Shown here: piece after piece, positions 16,259-23,501 of the stretch
Position numbering within the stretch: the stretch's first letter is position 1
Layout of the letters: each line of letters starts with the position of its first letter
Assembly: GCA_947630375.1 (NCBI GenBank)
Contig: CANRHH010000023.1
Location: forward strand, 1-40,868
Direction of reading: 5' to 3'
From: an uncultured Oscillospiraceae bacterium
Lineage (GTDB): Bacteria; Bacillota; Clostridia; Oscillospirales; Oscillospiraceae
Length of the DNA: 40,868 nucleotides
Notes under the pieces: model-generated
Seen by the model: the letters and a program-made list of their open reading frames with translations, nothing else
The model's database searches: none
What the model was told of the DNA's origin: nothing
Program-made: the position numbers and the translations under genes

Positions 16259-16839
16259 ATCTGCATCTCCATTTCTTCGCTCATATCCTCTGCCTGTTCC
16301 GAAGAGGTGATATTGACATACTCCCCGATGATCCCAAGGGCCTCGTAGTAATTTCCGGAAGCAGTGATACGACTGCACATCTCGCTGGCCTGGTCTGCCA
16401 GCCCGTTCCGCTCCAGAGTACGGGAGGCTATCCCCATGAGATTGAAGATGTTGCCGTCCTGCCCGATCAGGGGGCAGTCGGGTTTCGGGGATTTTACTTC
16501 CTGCTCCTCTGAGAGAAAGCCTCCCAGCTGGTTGGGAACATAGTCTGAAAGCCATGTACTGCCAAAAACCTCATGGGATCTCAGCCGCCACATGGCGAGT
16601 TTCCCAGGGTTCAATTTTACATCCTCTGAAAAGAGAAACAGGATGCAAGTGGCCCCCTCATGTTCAAAGCTATAGCACTCGGAGAATCTGGTGTTCTCCA
16701 GCAAAATACCTTCTTTGGTGAGGATGTCGTTGATCCCGTTTACACATTCAGTGGGATCTCCGCCGCAGCCCTGGAGGACGAGTCCCTCCCGGTCGCTCAT
16801 ACGCCGCAGATCCTGATCCTTGATAGTTTTTACACTCAT
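16255..16839 (-). CDS. Unknown conserved element protein
   Basis: A 194-residue protein. The N-terminal two thirds carry LQGCGGDPTECVNGINDIL and TCILFLFSEDVKLNPGKLAMW. The C-terminal third has CPLIGQDGNIFNLMGIASRTL and NYYEALGIIGEYVNI, a motif I recall from many proteins of clostridial conjugative elements, of unknown role. It ends EEMEMQI. ATG 16839 is preceded by GGAGGAACTCT, which lies just after the stop of the DUF4314 gene. Its last codons overlap the next gene by four bases. Confidence 0.65.
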   Translation of the reverse strand: MSVKTIKDQDLRRMSDREGLVLQGCGGDPTECVNGINDILTKEGILLENTRFSECYSFEHEGATCILFLFSEDVKLNPGKLAMWRLRSHEVFGSTWLSDYVPNQLGGFLSEEQEVKSPKPDCPLIGQDGNIFNLMGIASRTLERNGLADQASEMCSRITASGNYYEALGIIGEYVNITSSEQAEDMSEEMEMQI

Positions 16840-16849
16840 AGAGTTCCTC

Positions 16850-17140
16850 CTACTGCATCTCGAATGTTGGGCCGGACAGCTCCGGCTCCCGTTCCTGGGT
16901 CATTTCCTGTTCCGTCAGCATACGGAAAAAATCCTCGCCGGGGATGAGTCCCAGAAGTCTCCCATTGTCAAAGGCGCAGTGTACGGTTCCCATGTCATCC
17001 ACATACCGCACCGTGCCCCGCACATTGTCCTCTACGGGCCGTGGGTCCTCACCCATGTGGAGCAGCAGCACCCTTGTCCCGGGTGGGTACTGCTCTTTAT
17101 ACCTCTCCGCCTGTCTCCTCAGACGTTCCCATTCATTCAA
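16850..17140 (-). CDS. DUF4314 small protein
   Basis: A 96-residue protein with an N-terminal helix (WERLRRQAERYKEQ) and the DUF4314 core: YPPGTRVLLLHMG, DPRPVEDNVRGTVRYVDD, TVHCAFDNGRLLGLIPGED. The core is predicted to be an SH3-like barrel and is common in conjugative elements and phages; its function is unknown. An acidic linker and the tail SGPTFEMQ follow. ATG 17140 lies 12 bases after GGAGG, slightly far. A related module opens the protein at 11960-12703. Confidence 0.75.
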   Translation of the reverse strand: MNEWERLRRQAERYKEQYPPGTRVLLLHMGEDPRPVEDNVRGTVRYVDDMGTVHCAFDNGRLLGLIPGEDFFRMLTEQEMTQEREPELSGPTFEMQ

Positions 17141-17154
17141 TGTTCATTCCTCCT

Positions 17155-17505
17155 TTAGCCCCTCACATTGTCATTTTGGGTTGAATGGTCTTCCGGCAAA
17201 AACCTGAAAGGAAATATTACACTATCGACTTTTTTACAGCTGCCTTTCAAGAAGTCCTTATCCAGATCCATCTGCATTTTCACATATCCGAGTTCCTCGC
17301 GGGTAGCTGCCGTTGAGGCTCCCTCGCCGTATTGATAAGCATCCGCACAGATTTTGATCTCATGGTCGGCATACGAATCTTCAAGAAAGCGTTTAAGAGT
17401 ATTATGTCCCCCTGTATTCTCTACACGATGAGGATTTCCACTCACCAGGAAGCTCGGCTTGTTCTCTCTAGCGGACAATGTAACCGTGGAAAACAGAAAT
17501 CCCAA
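17155..17505 (-). CDS. Unknown protein, TTG start, possible frameshift
   Basis: A 116-residue reading frame beginning at TTG 17505 with GGGAGGGGATAAC upstream. It includes NPHRVENTGGHNTLKRFLED and IKICADAYQYGEG, and I see no domain I know. A second frame, GTG at about 17560 with AGGT upstream (KIEKALLQENSNVREG), overlaps its start and could be the original N terminus joined by a frameshift. It lacks the Met-rich tail of its neighbours. I consider it probably coding because it fills the gap between two good genes in the same direction with normal spacing. Confidence 0.45.
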   Translation of the reverse strand: MGFLFSTVTLSARENKPSFLVSGNPHRVENTGGHNTLKRFLEDSYADHEIKICADAYQYGEGASTAATREELGYVKMQMDLDKDFLKGSCKKVDSVIFPFRFLPEDHSTQNDNVRG

Positions 17506-17570
17506 GTTATCCCCTCCCTCACATTACTATTCTCCTGAAGCAAGGCTTTCTCTATTTTCACAGGCGGACC

Positions 17571-18077
17571 TCACATCTCCATAGAGAAATCCAACGTGTT
17601 GTCCGGCTCTTCTTCATGGAATTCCACAGGTTCATCCGCCCCGTATGCGGCATCCATTTCTTCTTCCTCGACAGGGGCCTCAAAAGGGCACACGTCGGCT
17701 GTTTCCACCTGGCCGTCTGTCTCCCCGGTCTGCTCTGCCGGGTCGCACTGAGCCTGTCTCTCGCTCTCACGCTGGGCCAGGTCCCGGTCCAGCTCGGTTT
17801 CGATCAGTCCTATCACAAAATCTTTCTGCGAAAGGTTGTTCCGCTGGAGATAGTCCTTGATCCGCAGGAAGAGATCCTCCGGCACCTGGAAAGCCAGGGT
17901 ACGCATTTTTTCCATTTTCTTATCCTCCGCTTGCATTTTCGGGTGAAGCTCGTTGTCCAGGGCCAGCGAAACGAATTCAGACATCGTCATGTCGTGTTCT
18001 TTCAGATACTGGCTGACCTGGGCATGGAGCTCTGCATCTACTTTGACGGTGATGCCTTTTTTTGCGCTATCGGCCAT
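17571..18077 (-). CDS. Tandem ribbon-helix-helix-like DNA-binding protein with acidic tail
   Basis: A 168-residue protein. Residues about 6-45 (KGITVKVDAELHAQVSQYLKEHDMTMSEFVSLALDNE with a break) and about 60-98 (RTLAFQVPEDLFLRIKDYL, NLSQKDFVIGLIETEL) each have a beta strand followed by two helices, the ribbon-helix-helix pattern. The rest is an acidic, Glu-rich linker ending NTLDFSMEM. Such proteins often act as relaxosome accessory factors or autoregulators. ATG 18077 overlaps the upstream gene by 11 bases, so the two are coupled and may work together. Confidence 0.68.
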   Translation of the reverse strand: MADSAKKGITVKVDAELHAQVSQYLKEHDMTMSEFVSLALDNELHPKMQAEDKKMEKMRTLAFQVPEDLFLRIKDYLQRNNLSQKDFVIGLIETELDRDLAQRESERQAQCDPAEQTGETDGQVETADVCPFEAPVEEEEMDAAYGADEPVEFHEEEPDNTLDFSMEM

Positions 18078-18267
18078 TTTCCTTGGTCCTCCTGATAAAG
18101 TTTTGAATGGCTCTTTCTACCACATCCTCGACCGGCAGTTCCAACTCCGCGGCTGTTTCCAGCAGCGGCTCCACATACCGGGCAGGGATCTCGACTTCAT
18201 ACGGGCCTTTTGCTTGTGTCATCCCGCTATGTCTGTCTGACCGCAGCAGGCGCTCCCATACGTTCAT
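18067..18267 (-). CDS. Small RHH-like protein, first gene of the element run
   Basis: A 66-residue protein with a short N-terminal part and YEVEIPARYVEPLLETAAELELPVEDVVERAIQNF (broken here), that is a strand, a helix, a turn and a helix, again like a ribbon-helix-helix subunit. ATG 18267 has a strong GGAGGTGAC upstream. It is the first gene on the minus strand after the tRNA and two hairpins, and probably a regulator or an oriT accessory protein. The role is inferred. Confidence 0.62.
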   Translation of the reverse strand: MNVWERLLRSDRHSGMTQAKGPYEVEIPARYVEPLLETAAELELPVEDVVERAIQNFIRRTKENGR

Positions 18268-18285
18268 ACTGTCACCTCCGTGTTG

Positions 18286-18341
18286 AAAAATAAAAAAGCG
18301 CCAGTCTCACAATTCAGAACCTGAACCACAAGAATGGCGCT
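18286..18341 (-). terminator. Terminator in front of the first element gene
   Basis: AGCGCCA and TGGCGCT pair around a loop that holds a second small stem (TTCAG/CTGAA); on the minus strand TTTTTTATTTTT follows. No gene lies between it and the tRNA, so it either blocks read-through from the chromosome or works as an attenuator in the leader of the gene at 18267. Confidence 0.75.
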
Positions 18342-18350
18342 ATTATTTAC

Positions 18351-18368
18351 AACAATTATGTAATTGTT
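18351..18368. other. Perfect AT-rich palindrome
   Basis: AACAATTA and TAATTGTT with a two-base centre (TG), an 18-base dyad in the 250-base gap between element and tRNA. It may be a repressor operator or a recombinase/relaxosome binding site. Position close to the presumed element end is the only support. Confidence 0.35.
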
Positions 18369-18470
18369 AGGTATATTAAAAAGTTCGAATCCTGTAACCC
18401 TCTGAAATCGTACCCGTTGTATCCTTGTAAACCACTGGTCTTTTTTGACCTGTAAAAAGGCAGAAAAGGG

Positions 18471-18500
18471 CGATGCCATCGGCTTTTTTGCCGATGGCAT
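18471..18500. terminator. 12-base perfect hairpin downstream of tRNA-Ser
   Basis: GATGCCATCGGC and GCCGATGGCATC with a six-T loop on the plus strand. It starts about 20 bases after the tRNA 3' end. On the minus strand it is followed by GCCCTTTTCTG, a weak T tract, so it is probably the tRNA transcript terminator. Confidence 0.6.
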
Positions 18501-18519
18501 CTAAAGTGTAATGAATACA

Positions 18520-18611
18520 TGGCGGAGATGGAGAGATTCGAACTCTCGAGGAGCTTTTGACCCCTACACGATTTCCAATCGTGCGCGCTCGACCAACTAC
18601 GCGACATCTCC
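18520..18611 (-). tRNA. tRNA-Ser (anticodon GGA)
   Basis: A 92-base class II tRNA with the 3' CCA encoded. Acceptor arms GGAGATG and CATCTCC pair perfectly. The anticodon stem CACGA/TCGTG encloses TTGGAAA, giving anticodon GGA for serine UCC/UCU codons. The long variable arm (GGGGTCAAAAGCTCC region) and the T loop GTTCGAATC are in place. Its 3' end faces the conjugative element, the usual orientation for tRNA-targeting integrases, although the element end cannot be proved from this window. Confidence 0.95.
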
Positions 18612-18652
18612 GTGTGTTCGAACAAAGAATGGATTCAATTGTCAGCTTTTGC

Positions 18653-18681
18653 ATTATAATTCAGATACCCGGTAAAGTCAA
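18653..18681 (-). promoter_or_regulatory. Sigma-A promoter of tRNA-Ser
   Basis: On the minus strand TTGACT (18681-18676), a 17-base spacer and TATAAT (18658-18653), about 42 bases before the tRNA 5' end. Nearly consensus, as expected for a tRNA gene. Confidence 0.85.
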
Positions 18682-18714
18682 GGTGTATTTTTACAATTCC
18701 CGCAAAAAATATAC

Positions 18715-18745
18715 CTGCCCGGCATAAAGCGCCCCGGCCGGGCAG
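18715..18745. other. Hairpin upstream of spoVAC
   Basis: CTGCCCGGC and GCCGGGCAG form a 9-base stem 43 bases before the spoVAC start. On the minus strand it is followed by GTATATTTTTTG, so it could stop antisense transcription toward the tRNA. It could equally be a leader structure of spoVAC. Confidence 0.4.
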
Positions 18746-18787
18746 ATAATAGGACCGAAACAGGCTTTTGCAAGGAGAACGCGGAAG

Positions 18788-19222
18788 ATGAAAATGACCA
18801 ACGAGGAATATAAGGAGTACACAGACCGGCACGCGCCCCGTTCCCACGCGCTTCGCAACGCGCTGCGGGCCTTTGGGACAGGCGGAGCGATCTGCTGCCT
18901 GGGTCAGCTGCTGCTGCACCTGTACGGCGCGGCGGGGCTGGAGCGGCAGGACGCCTCCACCGCCGTCTCGATCACGCTGGTGCTGCTGGGGGCGCTGCTC
19001 ACCGGCTTGGGGGTCTATGACGATCTGGCCAAGTTCGCCGGGGCCGGGACCCTGGTACCCATCACAGGCTTTGCGAATGCGGTGGTCTCCCCAGCGCTGG
19101 AGTTCAAGACCGAGGGCCTTATCACCGGCACGGCGGCCAAGATGTTTGTCATTGCCGGGCCTGTGATCGTGTACGGGATCAGCGCCAGCGTGGTCTATGG
19201 GCTGATCTTATGTCTGCTTTAA
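18788..19222 (+). CDS. spoVAC: Stage V sporulation protein AC
   Basis: A 144-residue membrane protein with four hydrophobic segments (about 28-48, 60-80, 85-105, 115-142). The start KMTNEEYKEYTDRHAPRS and the core AGTLVPITGFANAVVSPALEFKTEG (broken here: residues about 86-110) match SpoVAC, part of the channel that moves dipicolinic acid into the forespore and out during germination. AAGGAG lies ten bases before ATG 18788. The usual neighbours SpoVAD and SpoVAE are absent, so this is a solitary copy. Expression by a forespore sigma factor is likely, but I could not find a convincing sigma-G promoter. Confidence 0.88.
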   Translation: MKMTNEEYKEYTDRHAPRSHALRNALRAFGTGGAICCLGQLLLHLYGAAGLERQDASTAVSITLVLLGALLTGLGVYDDLAKFAGAGTLVPITGFANAVVSPALEFKTEGLITGTAAKMFVIAGPVIVYGISASVVYGLILCLL

Positions 19223-19233
19223 GGAGGGCAGCT

Positions 19234-19374
19234 ATGGCAAAACGGAAAGAAAAGCGGAAAGAGCCGCCGGTGGTCACCGGCCACGATGACCGGGCCAAAG
19301 AGGACCGCGGGAAAAAGCGGGTTTTTGAGCGGGAATCTGACGCGCCGGACGGCGTTTCGGGAAACTGGAGCTGA
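19234..19374 (+). CDS. 46-residue highly charged small protein
   Basis: A short gene eleven bases after spoVAC with an ideal ribosome binding site (AAGGAGGGC, five bases before ATG 19234). The product starts MAKRKEKRKEPPVVTGHDD and ends GVSGNWS; about half of the residues are charged and the N terminus is strongly basic. Its stop is followed immediately by a terminator. Position after spoVAC suggests a sporulation-linked small protein. I know no family for it. Confidence 0.65.
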   Translation: MAKRKEKRKEPPVVTGHDDRAKEDRGKKRVFERESDAPDGVSGNWS

Positions 19375-19378
19375 AAAA

Positions 19379-19405
19379 GGGAAGGGCAAAACCCTTCCTT
19401 TTTTT
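19379..19405. terminator. Bidirectional terminator
   Basis: GGAAGGG and CCCTTCC pair around CAAAA, with seven T on the plus side and CCCTTTTTC on the minus side. It lies between the convergent small protein gene and the phosphate transporter gene. Confidence 0.9.
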
Positions 19406-19408
19406 GGA

Positions 19409-21154
19409 TTATAGGCCGTATTTGGCGGAGAAGCGCTGGAAGCTGGCGGCATAATCCGGGTCGGAACTGTGCAGCTCCCGGACGTACCGGTGGGGGTCAT
19501 AGCTGCTGTGCCGCATCTCCACCACGCAGGCGGCGATATTGGAGCAGTGGGCCGACACACGGCCCAGGCAGGTAACCAGATCCGTAAACAGCACGCCGGT
19601 CTCCACGCTGCACCGGCCCGCCCAGAGCCGGTCGATATGGTGGTCCCGGAGCGCCCGGCCCATCCGTTCCACCACTTCGTCTAAGGGCTCCACCTGGCGG
19701 GCGGTGTCCGCGCTGCCGGAACGGAAGGAGGCAATGGTCAGGCCCAGAGCCTCGGTGACGGCCCGGGCCATGAGCCGGAGCTCCTGCCGGGCCCCATCCG
19801 AAAAACGGATGCCCCGCTGGCCGGCCTCCTGCAGGCACAGCAGGATATCCACCGCGTGATCGCTGATACGCTCAAAATCGCTGATCGTGTGGAGCATGGT
19901 GGACAGCTCCTGGCTCTCCCGGACGCTGAGCCCCAGGCCGGACAGCCGCACCAGATAGGTCCCCAGGGCATCCTCCCGCCGGTCCACGGCGGCTTCCAGC
20001 TCCCGGACCCGCCCGGCCGCTTTGCTGTCCCAGCGGTCCAGCAGGGAGAGGGCCTTTTCAAAGGCCTCCTGGGCCATGAAGGCGGTCTCCTCGGTCAGAA
20101 GCCGGGCCTGGGACAGGGCCACGGCGGGGGTAGTCATGAGCCGCTCGTCCAGCAGAGGCGCTTCCGCCGCGCTGCCGGTCCGGTCCCGGACGGTGTACAC
20201 GGCCAGCCGCTCCAGCGCGCCGCAGAAGGGCAGCAGCACCAGGGCGCAGCCCAGCTTGTAGCCCGAGTGGATCAGGGCGATGCCGACAGGGTTGACGGTC
20301 TGGGTCAGAAAGGGCAGGCCCACGGTCCGGCGGAGCAGTTCGTAGGGGATCAGAAACAGCGCCGCGCCGATCAGGTTGATATACAGATGCACGGCGGCGG
20401 CCCGGCGGGCGCCGGTCTGGGCGCCGATGGCGGACAGCAGCGCCGGCACCACCGCGCCGATGTTCATGCCGAGAATCAGGGGGATGGCGCTCTCCGCCCG
20501 GATGCCGCCGGTGACGGACAGGGCCTGCAGAACGCCCACCGAGGCGGAGGAGGACTGCATCACCGCCGTCACAGCCGCTCCCACCAGAATGCCCGCCAGG
20601 GGATGGGAAAACAGCGTGAAGACTTGGGAGAAGGCCGGCACGTCCCGGAGCCCTGTCACCGAGGCGGACATGGTGTCCATCCCCACCATCAGCACCGTAA
20701 AGCCCAGCAGGACGGCGGCCAGGCCCTTTTTCCGGCCCGAGCGCTCAAACCGCAGAAAGTACACCCCTGCCAGGGCCAGCAGGGGGATCCAGGAGGCGGG
20801 CTTGAGCAGCCGGAAGAAAAAGGCGGCCCCATCGATGCTGGTGAGGGAGATGAGCCAGGCGGTGACGGTGGTGCCCACATTGGCGCCCATGATGAGGCCC
20901 ACCGCCTGGTGCAGGCTCATGACCCCGGAGTTGACAAAGCCCACCACCATCACCGTGGTGGCCGAGGAAGACTGGACCAGGGCGGTGACCAGGAAGCCCA
21001 GAAAAAACCCCCGGACCGGGCTGGCAGTCAGGCGCTCTAAAATGCTCCGGAGCTGCCCGCCGGCGCAGCTCTCCAGGCCGTCCCCCATGGTGAACATGCC
21101 GAAGAGAAACAGGGCCAGGCCGCAGAGAAAGTTCAAAAAATCAAACAGATCCAC
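19409..21154 (-). CDS. Na/Pi cotransporter family protein with PhoU-like domain
   Basis: A roughly 581-residue inner-membrane protein. The N-terminal half has about eight to nine hydrophobic segments and two inverted copies of the family motif (ALVQSSSATT near residue 60 and AVMQSSSASV near 200), which bind sodium and phosphate. The C-terminal 220 residues are helical with SDFERISDHAVDI, typical of PhoU-like domains in this family, which regulate phosphate uptake. The start chosen is GTG 21154 because GGAGG stands five bases before it; the ATG four codons earlier has no site. It is transcribed alone and faces a bidirectional terminator. Substrate phosphate is inferred from the family. Confidence 0.88.
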   Translation of the reverse strand: MDLFDFLNFLCGLALFLFGMFTMGDGLESCAGGQLRSILERLTASPVRGFFLGFLVTALVQSSSATTVMVVGFVNSGVMSLHQAVGLIMGANVGTTVTAWLISLTSIDGAAFFFRLLKPASWIPLLALAGVYFLRFERSGRKKGLAAVLLGFTVLMVGMDTMSASVTGLRDVPAFSQVFTLFSHPLAGILVGAAVTAVMQSSSASVGVLQALSVTGGIRAESAIPLILGMNIGAVVPALLSAIGAQTGARRAAAVHLYINLIGAALFLIPYELLRRTVGLPFLTQTVNPVGIALIHSGYKLGCALVLLPFCGALERLAVYTVRDRTGSAAEAPLLDERLMTTPAVALSQARLLTEETAFMAQEAFEKALSLLDRWDSKAAGRVRELEAAVDRREDALGTYLVRLSGLGLSVRESQELSTMLHTISDFERISDHAVDILLCLQEAGQRGIRFSDGARQELRLMARAVTEALGLTIASFRSGSADTARQVEPLDEVVERMGRALRDHHIDRLWAGRCSVETGVLFTDLVTCLGRVSAHCSNIAACVVEMRHSSYDPHRYVRELHSSDPDYAASFQRFSAKYGL

Positions 21155-21238
21155 AAAAACCTCCATACAGACGGGAAAGACAGGGTTTCATTTCATTATA
21201 AGTATAAACGATGCCTTTCAAACCTGTAAAGAGGACAG

Positions 21239-21282
21239 AACGAACAAACATCCCGTCCAAGCGGGCGGGATGTTTGTTCGTT
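21239..21282 (-). terminator. 17-base perfect inverted repeat at end of phosphorylase gene
   Basis: AACGAACAAACATCCCG (21239-21255) and its exact complement (21266-21282) with a ten-base loop, overlapping the phosphorylase stop codon. On the minus strand the distal arm ends TGTTTGTTCGTT and then TCTGTCC, so there is T-rich but no true T run. Most likely it ends the transport-phosphorylase operon. Confidence 0.65.
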
Positions 21283-23443
21283 ATAAGCTGTACCAGCGGA
21301 TCTCGTTGGGACCCAGGGACAGGGGAAAACTGCCGGAATCCGTGTAGACAGTGGTGTCCTGGGGCTCATAGGTGTTGTTCACCACGCAGTATTTCCCGTT
21401 CTCTACGTAGGCGTGCACGTCTACCCGGGGATTGGCGCTGAACCAGCGCAGGAGCCGGTCCTCGCTGTGGCAGGCCCAGAACACGGCCCGGTGCAGCAGG
21501 CGGCTGTTTTCAAAGCTGTAGGGCAGGCCGCTGATATACACCGCCCGGCCTTGGCCAAAATCGTGGACCGCCAGATGGACCGACCGGTCCCGCACGGTGA
21601 GGACCTGGGTCCCCTCCAGGGCATAGATGCCCTTTTTGCCCTCGCCGAAGTCCACCGGTTGGGCGGCGTCGGCCAGGATGAAGTGCTCCGGGTGCTCCTG
21701 CCAGTTGTATTTGTCATAGTTGAGGGTGAAGCCGGTCTCCTGTTCCACCCCTAACAGCCCTGCCAGCTGGAGCCGGCGTCCCTGGTACTGGTGGCCGCTG
21801 GGCTCGCCCACGCCGATAAAGCCGCCGCCTTCATAGACAAAGCGGCGCACCGCCGTGGAGAGGCCGGCGTCCTCCCAGACGGCCCCGCCGGTGTGGGCCG
21901 TGTCCCCGTCGCCGATGTTCAGCAGCAGGTCGATGCCCTCCAGGGCGGCCGGATCCTCCTTCAGGTCGTCGAAGCTGAGAAAGCGCACGTCAAAGGGCGC
22001 GCCGGACAGGGCCTCGATCACGCCGGCATAGCTGTAGTTCTCCTTTTGGTACAGGGCGTGGTGCACCATATGGCAGCCCCAGGAGCGGGCTCTGCCCCAG
22101 CAATTGAGCACGGCCACGGTCTTGGCGCACCAGGGTCTGGCCCCCTGGGCGTTGGCGTACAGCTCCCGGAACTCGTCGCACACCTGCTCCACATAGGAAA
22201 CGAAATCCGGAAAGTCCAGGGCCAGCTTCAGGTAACCCCCGTAACCGATCCGGTCCACCGGGCGGCGGAGGAGCGCCCGCCGGGCGGTGACCCAGTTGAT
22301 CTGGGCCTCCCGGACCGGGTCCCCGCCGGGGTGGAAGGTGTCCGGAAAGAAATAGGGCAGGAGACGGCCCTCGGTATATTTGACCCCGGGGATGTCCGAG
22401 ATCAGGCGCAGGGTGGAGCCGTTGCCCACGCTGCCCACCACCGCGTCCAGGCCGATGGAGGCAAACTCCGGCATAAAGGGCTCCGTGCCGATCCAGTGGT
22501 CCCCTAAGAACATCATGGCCTCCTTGCCGCAGGCGTGGACGATGTCCACCAGCTCTTTGGCCAGCTGGGCTACCTCCCGCCGCTGGAAGGCCAGAAAGTC
22601 TTTATATTCCCGGCTGGGGACCCGGTACTGGTTGTTGTAATAGCCCTGGTCGATGATGTATTCCGGCCGGAAGGGGTAACCCGCCTCCTGCTCAAACCGC
22701 TCCAGAATGTAGGGACTGACAGAGGCGGAGTACCCGTACCAGTCCACGTATTTTTCCCGCTTCAGCTCGTCGAAGACCAGGGTGAACTGGTGGAAAAAGG
22801 TGGTAAAGCGGATCACATCCACATAGGGGTGCTCTTCGCAGAAGCGGCGGAGCCGCTCCTTGGCGTGCTCCCGGGTTTTGGGCTGCCGCACATCAAAGGT
22901 GATCTGGTGCTCAAAATCCGTCCAGCCGTTGGTGACGGCATTGTACATGTGCACCGGGTCCCAGATCAGGTAAGCCAGAAAGCTGACGGTGTACTCATGG
23001 AAAGGGGCCGGGGCGGCGATCACCACGCAGCCGCTCTCCTCCTCGTAGCGCCAGCCCTCCGGGGGGACCACCGCGCCGGTGCTCCGGTCGATGACCTCCC
23101 ACCAGCGCCGGATATCGTCCCGGGTGTTGACCTGCATCAGCTCCGGGCTGATCCCCTCCATCAGCTCGATGGCCAGAGGACCGCTCTCCGGCGCGCAGCG
23201 GAAGGGGCTCATGATATAGCACTGCTGGACCTCCTCCGGGTGGGCCTTGGCCCAGGCGTTGTCTTTGCGTGTGGTGTAATAGGTGGCATAGACCTTGGCC
23301 CCCACCTGGCTCAGCTGGGCGGGAAACTCGGTCCCGTCGCAGTCACGGATGGCGTCGGCCCCCCAGCGGCGCAGAATGTCCACGGTCTGGTCGATCACAT
23401 CCAGATCTGTGGGGATGGTCACACGGCCTGTGGTTTTACTCAT
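21281..23443 (-). CDS. gnpA: 1,3-beta-galactosyl-N-acetylhexosamine phosphorylase (GH112)
   Basis: A 720-residue cytoplasmic enzyme that splits galacto-N-biose or lacto-N-biose with phosphate into galactose 1-phosphate and GalNAc or GlcNAc. The family signature is plain along its length: RWGADAIRDCDGTEFPAQ near the N terminus, YYTTRKDNAW, YNAVTNGWTDFEHQ, GDHWIGTEPF, and a C-terminal ThuA/amidotransferase-like and beta domain (EGGGFIGVGEPSGHQ). The length agrees with known GH112 enzymes (about 720-750). ATG 23443 has AAAGGAAA eight bases upstream; the ATG 11 codons earlier has none. It is last in an operon with a solute-binding protein and two permeases, which should supply the disaccharide from mucin or milk glycans. 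Kinases and epimerases for the products are not in the window. Confidence 0.92.
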   Translation of the reverse strand: MSKTTGRVTIPTDLDVIDQTVDILRRWGADAIRDCDGTEFPAQLSQVGAKVYATYYTTRKDNAWAKAHPEEVQQCYIMSPFRCAPESGPLAIELMEGISPELMQVNTRDDIRRWWEVIDRSTGAVVPPEGWRYEEESGCVVIAAPAPFHEYTVSFLAYLIWDPVHMYNAVTNGWTDFEHQITFDVRQPKTREHAKERLRRFCEEHPYVDVIRFTTFFHQFTLVFDELKREKYVDWYGYSASVSPYILERFEQEAGYPFRPEYIIDQGYYNNQYRVPSREYKDFLAFQRREVAQLAKELVDIVHACGKEAMMFLGDHWIGTEPFMPEFASIGLDAVVGSVGNGSTLRLISDIPGVKYTEGRLLPYFFPDTFHPGGDPVREAQINWVTARRALLRRPVDRIGYGGYLKLALDFPDFVSYVEQVCDEFRELYANAQGARPWCAKTVAVLNCWGRARSWGCHMVHHALYQKENYSYAGVIEALSGAPFDVRFLSFDDLKEDPAALEGIDLLLNIGDGDTAHTGGAVWEDAGLSTAVRRFVYEGGGFIGVGEPSGHQYQGRRLQLAGLLGVEQETGFTLNYDKYNWQEHPEHFILADAAQPVDFGEGKKGIYALEGTQVLTVRDRSVHLAVHDFGQGRAVYISGLPYSFENSRLLHRAVFWACHSEDRLLRWFSANPRVDVHAYVENGKYCVVNNTYEPQDTTVYTDSGSFPLSLGPNEIRWYSL

Positions 23444-23501
23444 GGTCAGAATTTCCTTTAAAGTTCTTTTAAACATCGTTATGCCATGCCCGGTCTGCCG
23501 C

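Noticed and set aside
16259-16555. N-terminal extension of the 15554 gene
   Set aside because: The extension would run through the preceding gene in another frame; the ATGA overlap at 16258 with GGAG upstream is a better start.
18381-18400. GTTCGAATCC on the plus strand as a tRNA fragment or second attachment site
   Set aside because: It contains only the TTCGAA palindrome in common with the tRNA T loop; flanking bases do not match the tRNA-Ser 3' end.
19856-21040. Long plus-strand open frame opposite the Na/Pi cotransporter gene
   Set aside because: It is a Gly/Gln/His-rich shadow of a GC-rich gene with clear family motifs on the other strand, and no ribosome binding site.
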